Source of the DNA: an uncultured Clostridia bacterium
Lineage (GTDB): Bacteria; Bacillota; Clostridia; Oscillospirales; Oscillospiraceae
Direction: 5' to 3'
Assembly (NCBI GenBank): GCA_938049125.1
Contig: CALICR010000085.1
Coordinates: forward strand, 1-7,245
Length of the DNA stretch: 7,245 nucleotides
Part shown: piece after piece, positions 1 to 5,445 of the stretch
Layout of the letters: each line of letters opens with the position of its first letter
Position numbering within the stretch: the first letter of the stretch is position 1
The notes under the pieces: model-generated
Told to the model about the DNA's origin: nothing
The model's database searches: none
The model's input: only the letters and a program-made list of their open reading frames with translations
Made by a program: the position numbers and the translations under genes

Positions 1-34
1 CGCGCTCCGGCCGGAGCGCGCGCCGCAGGCTTTT
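1..34. terminator. GC-rich palindrome at the window edge, possible terminator of the small ORF
   Basis: Positions 1-10 and 11-20 are perfect reverse complements (CGCGCTCCGG/CCGGAGCGCG). To the right is CGCCGCAGGC followed by a T-run at 31-34. If the DNA left of the window mirrors 21-34, this is one long bidirectional terminator centred at about 10.5, lying just past the stop of the 29-codon ORF. Only the right half of that outer stem is visible, so the terminator reading is inference; the inner palindrome is seen directly. Confidence 0.4.
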
Positions 35-123
35 CATTTGTTCAGCCCGAGGAGGGCATCGAGGCCCTTTTCCACCAGGTCGCCGATCTTGCAGCCCAGG
101 GCTACCATAAAGTATGTGATCAT
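34..123 (-). CDS. 29-residue hypothetical small protein
   Basis: I do not recognise this product. It is an ATG-TGA reading frame of 29 codons on the minus strand, starting MITYFMVALG and ending DALLGLNK. AAGGAG at 134-139 lies 10 bases before the ATG, and a sigma-70-like promoter lies at 178-206, so it looks like a transcribed and translated unit rather than chance. The peptide has a short hydrophobic start (about residues 2-9), one cysteine (residue 11), then an acidic/basic stretch (KIGDLVEKGLDALL) that could form an amphipathic helix. The hydrophobic run is too short for an ordinary transmembrane helix. It is not KdpF, which is a similar size but almost wholly hydrophobic. The gene lies downstream of the kdpD/kdpE-like pair but behind its terminator, so it is probably separately controlled. 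Possible roles include a membrane-associated peptide, a leader peptide or a small regulator; the sequence does not decide. Confidence 0.5.
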   Translation of the reverse strand: MITYFMVALGCKIGDLVEKGLDALLGLNK

Positions 124-177
124 TGCATCCGTTCTCCTTCGTCGATTTTTTCCGGTTTTATCCACCAAACTTGCTTC

Positions 178-206
178 AACATATCAGAATTTTATGCATC
201 CCGCAA
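178..206 (-). promoter_or_regulatory. Promoter of the small ORF
   Basis: On the minus strand TTGCGG (-35, positions 201-206) and TATGTT (-10, 178-183) are separated by exactly 17 bases. The -10 is preceded by TGA, giving an extended -10. Expected transcription start is near 171, leaving a leader of just under 50 bases before the ATG at 123. Upstream hexamer repeats (223-260) could place an activator next to the weak -35. Confidence 0.5.
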
Positions 207-222
207 GCCGTCCCGGCGGTTC

Positions 223-260
223 TGAACGGATTTTTAACGGACAGCGCCCGTTTCTTAACG
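223..260. promoter_or_regulatory. OmpR-family-type hexamer repeats upstream of the small-ORF promoter
   Basis: Plus-strand hexamers TGAACG (223-228) and TTAACG (234-239) are 11 bases apart, and a second TTAACG follows at 255-260, 21 bases further on. An 11-base period with 5-base gaps is the layout used by PhoB/PhoP/KdpE-type dimers. The block lies 17 bases upstream of the -35 of the minus-strand promoter, a usual activator position. The repeats are seen directly; the binding protein is inferred and could be either regulator in this window. Confidence 0.4.
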
Positions 261-272
261 CCATCCAAACAC

Positions 273-296
273 AAAAAAAGCCGCCCGGCGGGCGGC
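273..296 (-). terminator. Intrinsic terminator of the kdpD/kdpE-like operon
   Basis: Read on the minus strand, GCCGCCC-GCC-GGGCGGC is a perfect 7-bp GC stem with a 3-base loop, followed directly by seven Ts (279 down to 273). This is a textbook rho-independent terminator. It lies about 170 bases past the kdpE-like stop codon, so the transcript would carry a long 3' untranslated region. Confidence 0.88.
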
Positions 297-308
297 AAGA
301 AGAGAGAG

Positions 309-349
309 GGGCGGCGCGCCGGGGAAAGGAAGAAAACGGCGCGCCGCCC
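309..349. repeat. 12-bp inverted repeat in the 3' region of the kdpE-like gene
   Basis: Positions 309-320 (GGGCGGCGCGCC) and 338-349 (GGCGCGCCGCCC) are perfect reverse complements. They enclose a 17-base purine-rich loop on the plus strand, which is pyrimidine-rich in the minus-strand transcript. There is no T-run after the stem on either strand, only a CT-rich stretch on the minus strand, so it is not a classical terminator. It could be an RNA 3'-end stabiliser or a structured 3' UTR element. Confidence 0.6.
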
Positions 350-374
350 AGGGACAGGAACAGGCGGTCTTGGG

Positions 375-393
375 TCCGGCCTGCGGGGCCGGA
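375..393. repeat. 7-bp hairpin in the 3' region of the kdpE-like gene
   Basis: TCCGGCC (375-381) and GGCCGGA (387-393) are perfect reverse complements around a 5-base loop. This is the middle of three hairpins between the kdpE-like stop and the terminator. No tail suggests termination. Confidence 0.45.
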
Positions 394-431
394 GCTTGGG
401 AGGCCTTGGCGCTGACCGGGTCCGGTCCGGG

Positions 432-463
432 CCGCGGGGTCCCGGGCTTTGCCCGGGGCGCGG
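432..463. repeat. Stem-loop immediately after the kdpE-like stop codon
   Basis: CCCGGGC (441-447) and GCCCGGG (451-457) form a 7-bp stem with a 3-base loop. An outer CCGCG/CGCGG pair (432-436 with 459-463) extends it across a small internal loop. It begins a couple of bases past the stop codon at 465. It lacks a T-run, so it would more likely protect or pause the transcript than end it. Confidence 0.5.
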
Positions 464-464
464 G

Positions 465-1172
465 TCAGTTGGGGTCGATCATGCGGTAGCCAACGCCGAC
501 CTCGGTGAAGATATATTCCGGCGTTGCCGGGTTCTTCTCGATCTTGCGGCGGATATTCGCCATGTTGACGCGGAGGATCTGGTTATCGCCGGAGGCCGAG
601 GGGCCCCACAGCTCCCGGATCAGGTAGTCGTAGGTCAGAACCCGTCCCGCAAAGCGGCCCAGCAGCGCCACGATGCGGTATTCGTTCTGGGTCAGCCTGG
701 CATCGATGCCCTTGACGAAGACGCGACGCTTGTCGTAGTCGATGACGAGGTCGCCCACCTCGATCACGCCGCTGTCCCGGACGCTGCCGGAGCTGGCAGC
801 GGTACGGGTATGGCGCAGGGCCGCGCGGATGCGGGCCAGCAGCTCCGAGGTGCCGAAGGGCTTCGTGAGGTAGTCGTCGGCCCCGGCGTCCAGGGCCTCC
901 ACCTTGTCGCGCTCCTGGGCGCGGGCGGAGACGACGATGATGGGCAGCTGGGACCAACGGCGCACGGCCTGGATCACCTTCATGCCGTCCATATCCGGCA
1001 GGCCGAGGTCCAGCAGCACCAGGTCCGGGCAATGGGAGGTGAGCATGGAGTAGGCCTCCTCGCCGGTGCTGGACGTCACGACGTCGAAGCCGATGGCGCT
1101 GAGCGTGGTGCGCAGGTAGCTGCTGATGCTGTGTTCGTCCTCGACGATGAGGACCTTTTCCTTATAGGCCAT
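465..1172 (-). CDS. kdpE: KdpE-like OmpR-family response regulator
   Basis: Cytoplasmic DNA-binding response regulator of 235 residues, full length for the family. The receiver domain (about 6-120) shows the acidic pair E11-D12, the phosphoacceptor D55 in LVLLDLGLPD, switch residue S82 and K104 in LTKPF. The winged-helix domain (about 135-232) carries the KdpE-style run LTQNEYRIVALL, then RELWGP, then RVNMANIRRKIE and finally TEVGVGYRM. ATG at 1172-1170 follows GGAGGG at an 8-base gap and overlaps the end of the kinase gene by 11 bases, so translation is coupled. Its partner kinase is immediately upstream. In the classical system KdpE activates the kdpFABC potassium pump, but no pump genes are in view, so the target here is unknown. 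Family assignment is strong; the potassium role is inference. Confidence 0.88.
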   Translation of the reverse strand: MAYKEKVLIVEDEHSISSYLRTTLSAIGFDVVTSSTGEEAYSMLTSHCPDLVLLDLGLPDMDGMKVIQAVRRWSQLPIIVVSARAQERDKVEALDAGADDYLTKPFGTSELLARIRAALRHTRTAASSGSVRDSGVIEVGDLVIDYDKRRVFVKGIDARLTQNEYRIVALLGRFAGRVLTYDYLIRELWGPSASGDNQILRVNMANIRRKIEKNPATPEYIFTEVGVGYRMIDPN

Positions 1173-2238
1173 GGTCTGATCCCTCCAGAGGCAGCGTGAA
1201 GCGGAAGGCGGCCCCGCCCTCCGGCTTGTTTTCTGCGGTCATCCGACCGCCGTGGGCCAGCACAATGGAGCGGCAGACCGAAAGGCCGATGCCCATATTG
1301 CGCTTGCTGTCGGACTCGCCGGAGCGGTCCGCGGTGCCGAGGCCGTCAAAGAGGTGCTCAAAGGCAGCCTCCGGGATGCCGACGCCCTGATCCTCAACGG
1401 AGAAGCAGGCGTCGTGCCCCTGCCGCGTCACGGCGATGCGGATGCCCTCCCGGTTTTTGCCGTGGAGCACGGCGTTTTCCAGCAGGTTGATGAGCACCTG
1501 TTCGATGAGAATTGGGTCCATGGGTACGAAGAGCAGCTCCTCAGGCACGGACACGGACAGCTCCGCCTCGGGGAAGCGCTTGCGGAACTTCCGCACGGCC
1601 TCGCCGAGGATCTCCTCGGCGGCCTCGGGCGTCTTGACGATGCGGGCCTCCCGGCTGTTCATGCGGGTGATGGAGAGGAGATTCTCCACCATGCGGATGA
1701 GCCATTCGGCATCGTCGTGGGCCTCCTGGAGCAGGTCGCGCTGCTGCTCCTTCGAGAACATCTCGCCGCCCTCCAGCAGGGCCGAGGTCGTGCCGACAAT
1801 GGACGTCAGCGGCGTGCGCAGGTCGTGGGACACGGCGCGCAGCAGGTTGGCGCGCATTTTCTCCTGGGACACCTCGCTGCGGACCTTTTCCTGCTGTTTG
1901 ATTTGAGTGGTCAGGGTGCTGGTCATGATGGAGATGAGCAGCATACAGAGGAAGGTCAGCGGATAGCCGGTGATGGTGAAGTTGAAGGCAAAATAGGGAT
2001 AGGTGAACACGTAGTTCACGAGAAACACGGAGATGAGCGAGCAGACCGTCCCGAAGAGGTAGCCCGCCGTGTAGCGCGAGATGAGGAAGATGGCGAGGAT
2101 GAAGAGCATGGGCGTGCACTCCTCGGCCCCCTCGAAGATGCGCAGCAGAAACGAAAGCCCCGCGGCGGCACAGAGAATGTCCAGGGAGATCAGGCAGTCC
2201 GTCCAGGAAAAGACAAAGCGTGTTTCCTTTTTCTGCAT
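1162..2238 (-). CDS. kdpD: KdpD-like sensor histidine kinase lacking the N-terminal KdpD/USP half
   Basis: Membrane histidine kinase of 358 residues. Four closely spaced hydrophobic segments (about 14-35, 43-56, 59-79, 92-110) match the DUF4118 membrane domain of KdpD. A short linker helix leads to the HisKA domain with phosphoacceptor H138 in AVSHDLRTPLT. The ATPase domain has the N-box NLLENAVLHG (251-260), G1 DQGVGI (283-288) and G2 GIGLS (316-320). It would autophosphorylate and pass phosphate to the KdpE-like protein encoded 11 bases into its own 3' end. Start choice: the frame stays open upstream to 2394, but the ATG at 2238 follows AAAGGAGG at a 7-base gap and lies downstream of the promoter at 2300-2328, so the longer form would start outside the transcript. 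Compared with E. coli KdpD (894 residues) it has no KdpD sensor domain or universal-stress-like domain. A potassium signal is therefore not assured. Confidence 0.87.
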   Translation of the reverse strand: MQKKETRFVFSWTDCLISLDILCAAAGLSFLLRIFEGAEECTPMLFILAIFLISRYTAGYLFGTVCSLISVFLVNYVFTYPYFAFNFTITGYPLTFLCMLLISIMTSTLTTQIKQQEKVRSEVSQEKMRANLLRAVSHDLRTPLTSIVGTTSALLEGGEMFSKEQQRDLLQEAHDDAEWLIRMVENLLSITRMNSREARIVKTPEAAEEILGEAVRKFRKRFPEAELSVSVPEELLFVPMDPILIEQVLINLLENAVLHGKNREGIRIAVTRQGHDACFSVEDQGVGIPEAAFEHLFDGLGTADRSGESDSKRNMGIGLSVCRSIVLAHGGRMTAENKPEGGAAFRFTLPLEGSDHGL

Positions 2239-2245
2239 CTGCCGC

Positions 2246-2253
2246 CCTCCTTT
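2246..2253 (-). promoter_or_regulatory. Ribosome binding site fixing the kdpD-like start
   Basis: The minus-strand sequence AAAGGAGG lies 7 bases before the ATG at 2238-2236. It fixes the start of the kinase at MQKKETRF and rules out the 52-residue upstream extension, which has basic, low-complexity content and no ribosome binding site. Confidence 0.85.
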
Positions 2254-2254
2254 G

Positions 2255-2286
2255 TCCGCCCGGCACGCCGCCCGCGGCGGGACGGA
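2255..2286 (-). other. Structured 5' leader of the kdpD-like mRNA
   Basis: The leader between the predicted transcription start (about 2293) and the ribosome binding site can fold into a GC stem. TCCG/CCCG at one end pairs with CGGG/CGGA at the other with one bulged base, and an inner CGCCG/CGGCG hairpin sits at 2266-2279. It ends two bases before the ribosome binding site. It may modulate translation, but in DNA this GC-rich such pairing is common and I do not recognise a riboswitch. Confidence 0.25.
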
Positions 2287-2299
2287 ACACCTCATGCTT

Positions 2300-2328
2300 A
2301 TTTTAGCCGAAAGCCGCCGGGGAATCAA
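2300..2328 (-). promoter_or_regulatory. Promoter of the kdpD/kdpE-like operon
   Basis: On the minus strand TTGATT (-35, positions 2323-2328) and TAAAAT (-10, 2300-2305) are spaced by exactly 17 bases. Each matches the sigma-70/sigma-A consensus in most positions. Transcription would start near 2293. The -35 lies inside one arm of the long inverted repeat 2321-2388, so a protein or structure on that repeat could block it. Confidence 0.72.
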
Positions 2329-2388
2329 GGCAGATTTCCAAATCTTAACGGCTTTTTCACACGGTCTTTGTGAAATCTGCCCGATTCC
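2321..2388. repeat. Long interrupted inverted repeat in the divergent control region
   Basis: GGAATC (2321-2326) pairs with GATTCC (2383-2388), and GGCAGATTTC (2329-2338) pairs with GAAATCTGCC (2372-2381), with only AA against C between them. That is 16 base pairs over a 68-base span centred near 2355. Inside it are two smaller dyads: AGATTT-CC-AAATCT (2332-2345) and TTTCACA-N7-TGTGAAA (2355-2375). The element lies upstream of both predicted transcription starts, so it would act as DNA (paired operators or looping) unless an unseen transcript crosses it. Confidence 0.6.
2345..2361 (+). promoter_or_regulatory. PhoP-box-like hexamer pair between the kdpD-like and hydrolase genes
   Basis: TTAACG (2345-2350) and TTCACA (2356-2361) are separated by 5 bases, the spacing of PhoP/PhoB/KdpE half-sites. 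It sits 17 bases beyond the -35 of the kdpD-like promoter and about 75-90 bases before the hydrolase transcription start, so it is better placed to act on the kinase operon. Only two hexamers are present and one overlaps the TTTCACA dyad, so the assignment is tentative. Confidence 0.3.
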
Positions 2389-2399
2389 GGTCATTCGTC

Positions 2400-2428
2400 T
2401 TGCCGGGGCTTGGAAATTGCGCTATAAT
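2400..2428 (+). promoter_or_regulatory. Promoter of the DUF2974 hydrolase gene
   Basis: TTGCCG (-35, positions 2400-2405) and a perfect TATAAT (-10, 2423-2428) are spaced by 17 bases. Transcription would begin near 2435, giving a leader of about 23 bases that carries AAGGGAGG at 2443-2450. This looks like a housekeeping-type promoter that needs no activator. Confidence 0.8.
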
Positions 2429-2457
2429 GGTGGGAAATTCCGAAGGGAGGCGCGCCC

Positions 2458-3567
2458 ATGGCCGTCATTTCCGATTATCTCGACTGGCGGGGAGACCTGC
2501 CCTTTTCCGTGTCGCCGCTGAACGAGGTGGACTGCTATCTCCTCTGCAAGCTGGTGGACCCGGACTGCATCGGCATCCTGCCCGAGGCGGGCTTCCTGTC
2601 CCTCGGCGAGGCGACGGCGCGCTACTTCGCCCGGGAGCCGGGGGACAAGCTGGGCGTCATGGGCAGCCGCCTGCTGCTGCCGGTGCTGCGGCGGCTGCCG
2701 GAGACGGTGCGGTTCCGGGATCTGCGCCTCGGCAACTACGTCCGCCGCACCGACGACGCCCGGGATGAGCAGTTCTCGGCCCTGACGGTGCTGCTGCCGG
2801 ACGGGACGCGCTTCGTGACCTACCGGGGCACCGACGACACCCTGGCCGCCTGGCGGGAGGACCTGCTGCTGAGCGTCCGGGACGTGGTGGGGTCCCAGGA
2901 GGCTGCGGCCCGCTACCTCCTCGCCGCCGCGGCGGAGGCCGGCGGCCCGCTGTGGGTGGGCGGCCACTCCAAGGGCGGCAACCTGGCGGTCTACGCGGCC
3001 CTCCGCGCGCCCCGGGACGTCCAGGACCGCCTCGCCGCCGTCTACAACTACGACGGCCCGGGCTTCCGGACGAACCTGCTGGCCACGCCGGGCTACCTGC
3101 GCATCCGCCCGAGGGTCCATACCCTCGCCTCCCAGCACACCATGACGGCGAAGCTGCTCTGCCACGAGCCGTGCATCGACATCGTGAGCTCCACCCGCTC
3201 CGGCGTCTCGGCCCACGACGGCCTGCGCTGGGAGGTGCTGGGCACACGGTTCGTGCGCTGCGCCGAGTTCAGCGTGGCCAGCAAGGCCCTGGACGCGGCG
3301 CTGGACGATGTGCGGCGGGACATGGGCGACGCGGGCTGGGAGGCCTTCATTTCCGGCGTCTTCGACGTGCTGGCCGCCACCGGGGCCGTGACGCTCAGCG
3401 ACCTCACGGCCCACAAGCTCCGCCAGGCCGTGACCATCGCCCGGGAACTGAAGCAGACCCCGGCGGTCTACCGCTTTTTCCTGAGCCTCGCCGGGCAGAC
3501 CACGAAGCATACGCTGCTCGGCGCGGCCCGCACGGTGCCGAAGCGCTTCCGCCGCGGCGGGCGCTGA
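2458..3567 (+). CDS. DUF2974 (Mbeg1-like) alpha/beta-hydrolase family protein
   Basis: A 369-residue soluble protein with no signal peptide or membrane segment. The nucleophile elbow GGHSKGG (168-174) places a catalytic serine at S171. The lipase-like strand FVTYRGTDDT (119-128), followed by WREDL, matches the DUF2974/Mbeg1-like family, as does the N-terminal NEVDCYLLCKLVDPD. YNYDGPGF (196-203) and SAHDGLRWEV (251-260) are other conserved-looking segments; D241 or D200 and H253 are candidates for the rest of the triad, inferred by position. The family's substrates are largely unknown; a lipid or ester is plausible. ATG at 2458 follows AAGGGAGG with a 7-base gap. The gene stands alone, divergent from the kdpD-like operon and convergent with the phosphate transporter, so context gives no clear role. 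The C-terminus is basic (PKRFRRGGR). Confidence 0.82.
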   Translation: MAVISDYLDWRGDLPFSVSPLNEVDCYLLCKLVDPDCIGILPEAGFLSLGEATARYFAREPGDKLGVMGSRLLLPVLRRLPETVRFRDLRLGNYVRRTDDARDEQFSALTVLLPDGTRFVTYRGTDDTLAAWREDLLLSVRDVVGSQEAAARYLLAAAAEAGGPLWVGGHSKGGNLAVYAALRAPRDVQDRLAAVYNYDGPGFRTNLLATPGYLRIRPRVHTLASQHTMTAKLLCHEPCIDIVSSTRSGVSAHDGLRWEVLGTRFVRCAEFSVASKALDAALDDVRRDMGDAGWEAFISGVFDVLAATGAVTLSDLTAHKLRQAVTIARELKQTPAVYRFFLSLAGQTTKHTLLGAARTVPKRFRRGGR

Positions 3568-3578
3568 ATGACGCGAAA

Positions 3579-3608
3579 GCCCCGGCAGTCCGCCTGAACT
3601 GCCGGGGC
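3579..3608. terminator. Shared terminator between convergent genes
   Basis: GCCCCGGCAGT (3579-3589) and ACTGCCGGGGC (3598-3608) form a perfect 11-bp stem with an 8-base loop, centred in the 47-base gap between two convergent stop codons. The plus-strand tail is GTCTTGT and the minus-strand tail is TTTCGCG, so the T-runs are short on both sides. The strong stem and position support a bidirectional terminator. Confidence 0.8.
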
Positions 3609-3614
3609 GTCTTG

Positions 3615-5402
3615 TCAATTGGCGTATTTTTTGCGGTACTCCTCGAAGTAGCGGTCGTAGGAGCTGGACTTGATCTTCTTGATGCTGTTGAGGTACTCGT
3701 GGGTATCGAAGGAGTCGGACTCCAGTTCGATGATGGCCACGGCGATGTTGGAGCAGTGGTCGGCCACGCGCTCGAAGTTCGTCATGAGGTCGTTGAACAC
3801 GAAGCCCTGGGCCAGCGTGCAGATGCCGTGCTGGAGCCGGTCCACGTGGTGCAGCTTCATCTCGTCGCACAGCGAGTCGATGAGCTCCTCCAGCGGCTCC
3901 ACCCGGGCGGCCAGCTCGAGGTCGTTGTCCACAAAGGCGCGGATGGCGATCTGGACGATCTCCGTGACGGCGGCGCGCATGGTCGAAAGCTCCGTGGAGG
4001 CGGCGTCGGAGAAGTTCAGGTGCTTCTCGTCGATCTCCTGGGCCGCCTCGGCGATGTTGACGGCGTGGTCCGAGATGCGCTCGAAGTCCGAGATGGTGTG
4101 CAGGAATTTGGAGACGTCCTCATTCTGCCGGGGCGTCAGCTCCTGGCCCGTCAGCTTGACGAGGTAGGTGCCGAGGCAGTCCTCGTAGCGGTCCACGGTG
4201 TTCTCCATCTCCTGGACCTGGAGATAGCCGTCCTCGGTAAAGGCGGTGATGAGGCCCATGGCCGTGGTGAGGTTCTCCTCGGCCGCAGAGGCCATGCTCT
4301 GGATGGTCAGGCGGCTCTGCTCGATGGCCAGGGCCGGGTGCTGGATGAAGCGCTCCTCGAGGCGGAGCATATCGTTCTCCTGCCGGGCCTTGTCCGGCGG
4401 CGTGGGCACCAGGAAGCGCACCAGCGCCTCGATGACGTCCACGAAGGGCAGCAGCACCAGCACCTTCACGAGGCGGAACAGCGTGTTGACCATGGCGATG
4501 CTGAAGGGCGTCATGACCCTCGTCATAAACGGGAAGGCGAAAATGCCGTTGAGCACATAGAACACGGCGGCCCAGATGAGCACGCCGGCCACCTCCACCA
4601 CCAGGTAGACCATGGCGGTGCGCTTGCCGTTGACGTTGGCGCCGATGGCCGAAAGCAGCACCGGCACCGCCGCGCCGATGGCGATGCCCATGATGATGGG
4701 CAGAGCGGCGGAGAACTGGATGGCGCCGGTGACGGACAGGGCCTGCAAAATGCCGACCGCCGCCGAGGCGCTCTGGAGGATGCTCGTGAAGACGACGCCC
4801 ACGAGGATGCCGAGGATCGGGTTCGAGAAGGCCGTCAGCAGGCTGATGAAGGTCTCGCTCTCCTTGAGCGGCTCCACGGCGGCGCTCATGGACTGCATAC
4901 CGAACATCAGAACCGCAAAGCCCAGGAGGATGTCGCCCACATGGTGCTTCACCTGCTTCTTGCAGAACATCCGGAGCACGATGCCGATGACGGCGATGAG
5001 GGCCGACAGCGTGGCCGTGGACAGCAGGTCCACCCAGCCGGAGGTCCCGCCCTCGAGGTAGCTGAGGCAGATGACCCAGCCGGTGACGCTGGTGCCGACG
5101 ATGGCACCCATGACGATGCCGATGGCCTGCCGCACCTTCATCATGCCGGAGTTGACGAAGCCGACCACCATGACCGACGTCGCCGAGGACGACTGGATGA
5201 TGGCGGTGACGCCGGTGCCCAGCAGCATGCCGCGGAGCGGCGTGCTGCTCAATTGATAAAGAATGACTTCGAGCCGGTTGCCGGCCACCTTTTTCAGCCC
5301 CTCGCCCATCAGCGTCATGCCGAAGAGGAAGAGCGCCACGCCGCCAAGCAGCGAGATCAGATTGGAAACTCCCAGAATTTCCCCCTCCTTACAGTAAAAC
5401 AC
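3615..5402 (-). CDS. Na/Pi cotransporter family protein with C-terminal PhoU-like domain
   Basis: Inner-membrane sodium-phosphate symporter of the NptA/YjbB type, up to 595 residues. The membrane half (about 12-335) holds the two inverted Na_Pi_cotrans repeats, marked by QSSSATSVMVVGFVNSG (70-86) and the matching QSASAAVGI (210-218), which line the substrate site in this family. The cytoplasmic half (about 345-580) is PhoU-like, with paired motifs DFERISDHAVNIAE (439-452) and NFERVADHCSNIAV (542-555). Start: the furthest usual start is GTG at 5402, but it has no ribosome binding site. AAGGAGG lies inside the frame at 5384-5390 and points to CTG at 5375 (8-base gap) or ATT at 5378 (5-base gap). 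Starting at CTG gives a protein beginning GVSNLISLLGG, typical of the family, so the true start is probably 5375. It is divergent from the phoB/phoR-type pair and preceded by PhoP-like boxes, consistent with phosphate-starvation control. Confidence 0.9.
   Translation of the reverse strand: MFYCKEGEILGVSNLISLLGGVALFLFGMTLMGEGLKKVAGNRLEVILYQLSSTPLRGMLLGTGVTAIIQSSSATSVMVVGFVNSGMMKVRQAIGIVMGAIVGTSVTGWVICLSYLEGGTSGWVDLLSTATLSALIAVIGIVLRMFCKKQVKHHVGDILLGFAVLMFGMQSMSAAVEPLKESETFISLLTAFSNPILGILVGVVFTSILQSASAAVGILQALSVTGAIQFSAALPIIMGIAIGAAVPVLLSAIGANVNGKRTAMVYLVVEVAGVLIWAAVFYVLNGIFAFPFMTRVMTPFSIAMVNTLFRLVKVLVLLPFVDVIEALVRFLVPTPPDKARQENDMLRLEERFIQHPALAIEQSRLTIQSMASAAEENLTTAMGLITAFTEDGYLQVQEMENTVDRYEDCLGTYLVKLTGQELTPRQNEDVSKFLHTISDFERISDHAVNIAEAAQEIDEKHLNFSDAASTELSTMRAAVTEIVQIAIRAFVDNDLELAARVEPLEELIDSLCDEMKLHHVDRLQHGICTLAQGFVFNDLMTNFERVADHCSNIAVAIIELESDSFDTHEYLNSIKKIKSSSYDRYFEEYRKKYAN
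5384..5390 (-). promoter_or_regulatory. Ribosome binding site implying a non-canonical transporter start
   Basis: The minus-strand AAGGAGG at 5390-5384 is the only good ribosome binding site near the transporter start. No ATG, GTG or TTG lies in frame at a suitable distance after it; CTG (5375-5373, 8 bases) and ATT (5378-5376, 5 bases) do. The predicted transcription start near 5410 would leave the GTG at 5402 almost leaderless. Confidence 0.6.
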
Positions 5403-5416
5403 ACATACGCAATCGA

Positions 5417-5445
5417 ATAATACCCTACGGGACCAACGTTAAATC
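5417..5445 (-). promoter_or_regulatory. Activator-dependent-looking promoter of the Na/Pi transporter
   Basis: On the minus strand a good -10, TATTAT (5417-5422), has only GATTTA (5440-5445) at the -35 position 17 bases away. A weak -35 overlapped by PhoP-like half-sites is typical of promoters that need a response regulator. The expected start is near 5410. Confidence 0.5.

Noticed and set aside
34..123. The small ORF as KdpF, because of the kdpDE-like neighbours
   Set aside because: KdpF is almost entirely hydrophobic with one membrane helix; this peptide has only about nine hydrophobic residues before a charged segment, and no kdpA is in view.
38..415. A plus-strand ORF through the small gene, its promoter and the terminator
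   Set aside because: Its translation is basic low-complexity sequence, it has no ribosome binding site and it runs through an intrinsic terminator and hairpins.
1252..2373. A 373-codon plus-strand open frame over the kdpD-like gene
   Set aside because: It is the antisense shadow of a kinase with all catalytic motifs intact; its translation is low-complexity and has no ribosome binding site.
2355..2375. TTTCACA-N7-TGTGAAA as a CRP/FNR-type site
   Set aside because: CRP sites read TGTGA-N6-TCACA; here the half-sites are in the opposite order, so only a generic dyad is claimed.
2422..3870. A 482-codon minus-strand open frame over the hydrolase gene
   Set aside because: The plus-strand gene has promoter, ribosome binding site and family motifs; the minus-strand frame has none of these.
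2952..5420. An 822-codon open frame on the plus strand running over the transporter and the hydrolase 3' half
   Set aside because: It is antisense to the transporter over most of its length, is rich in Arg, Gly, His and Asp with no recognisable domain, and crosses the shared terminator. GC-rich coding DNA commonly leaves such frames open.
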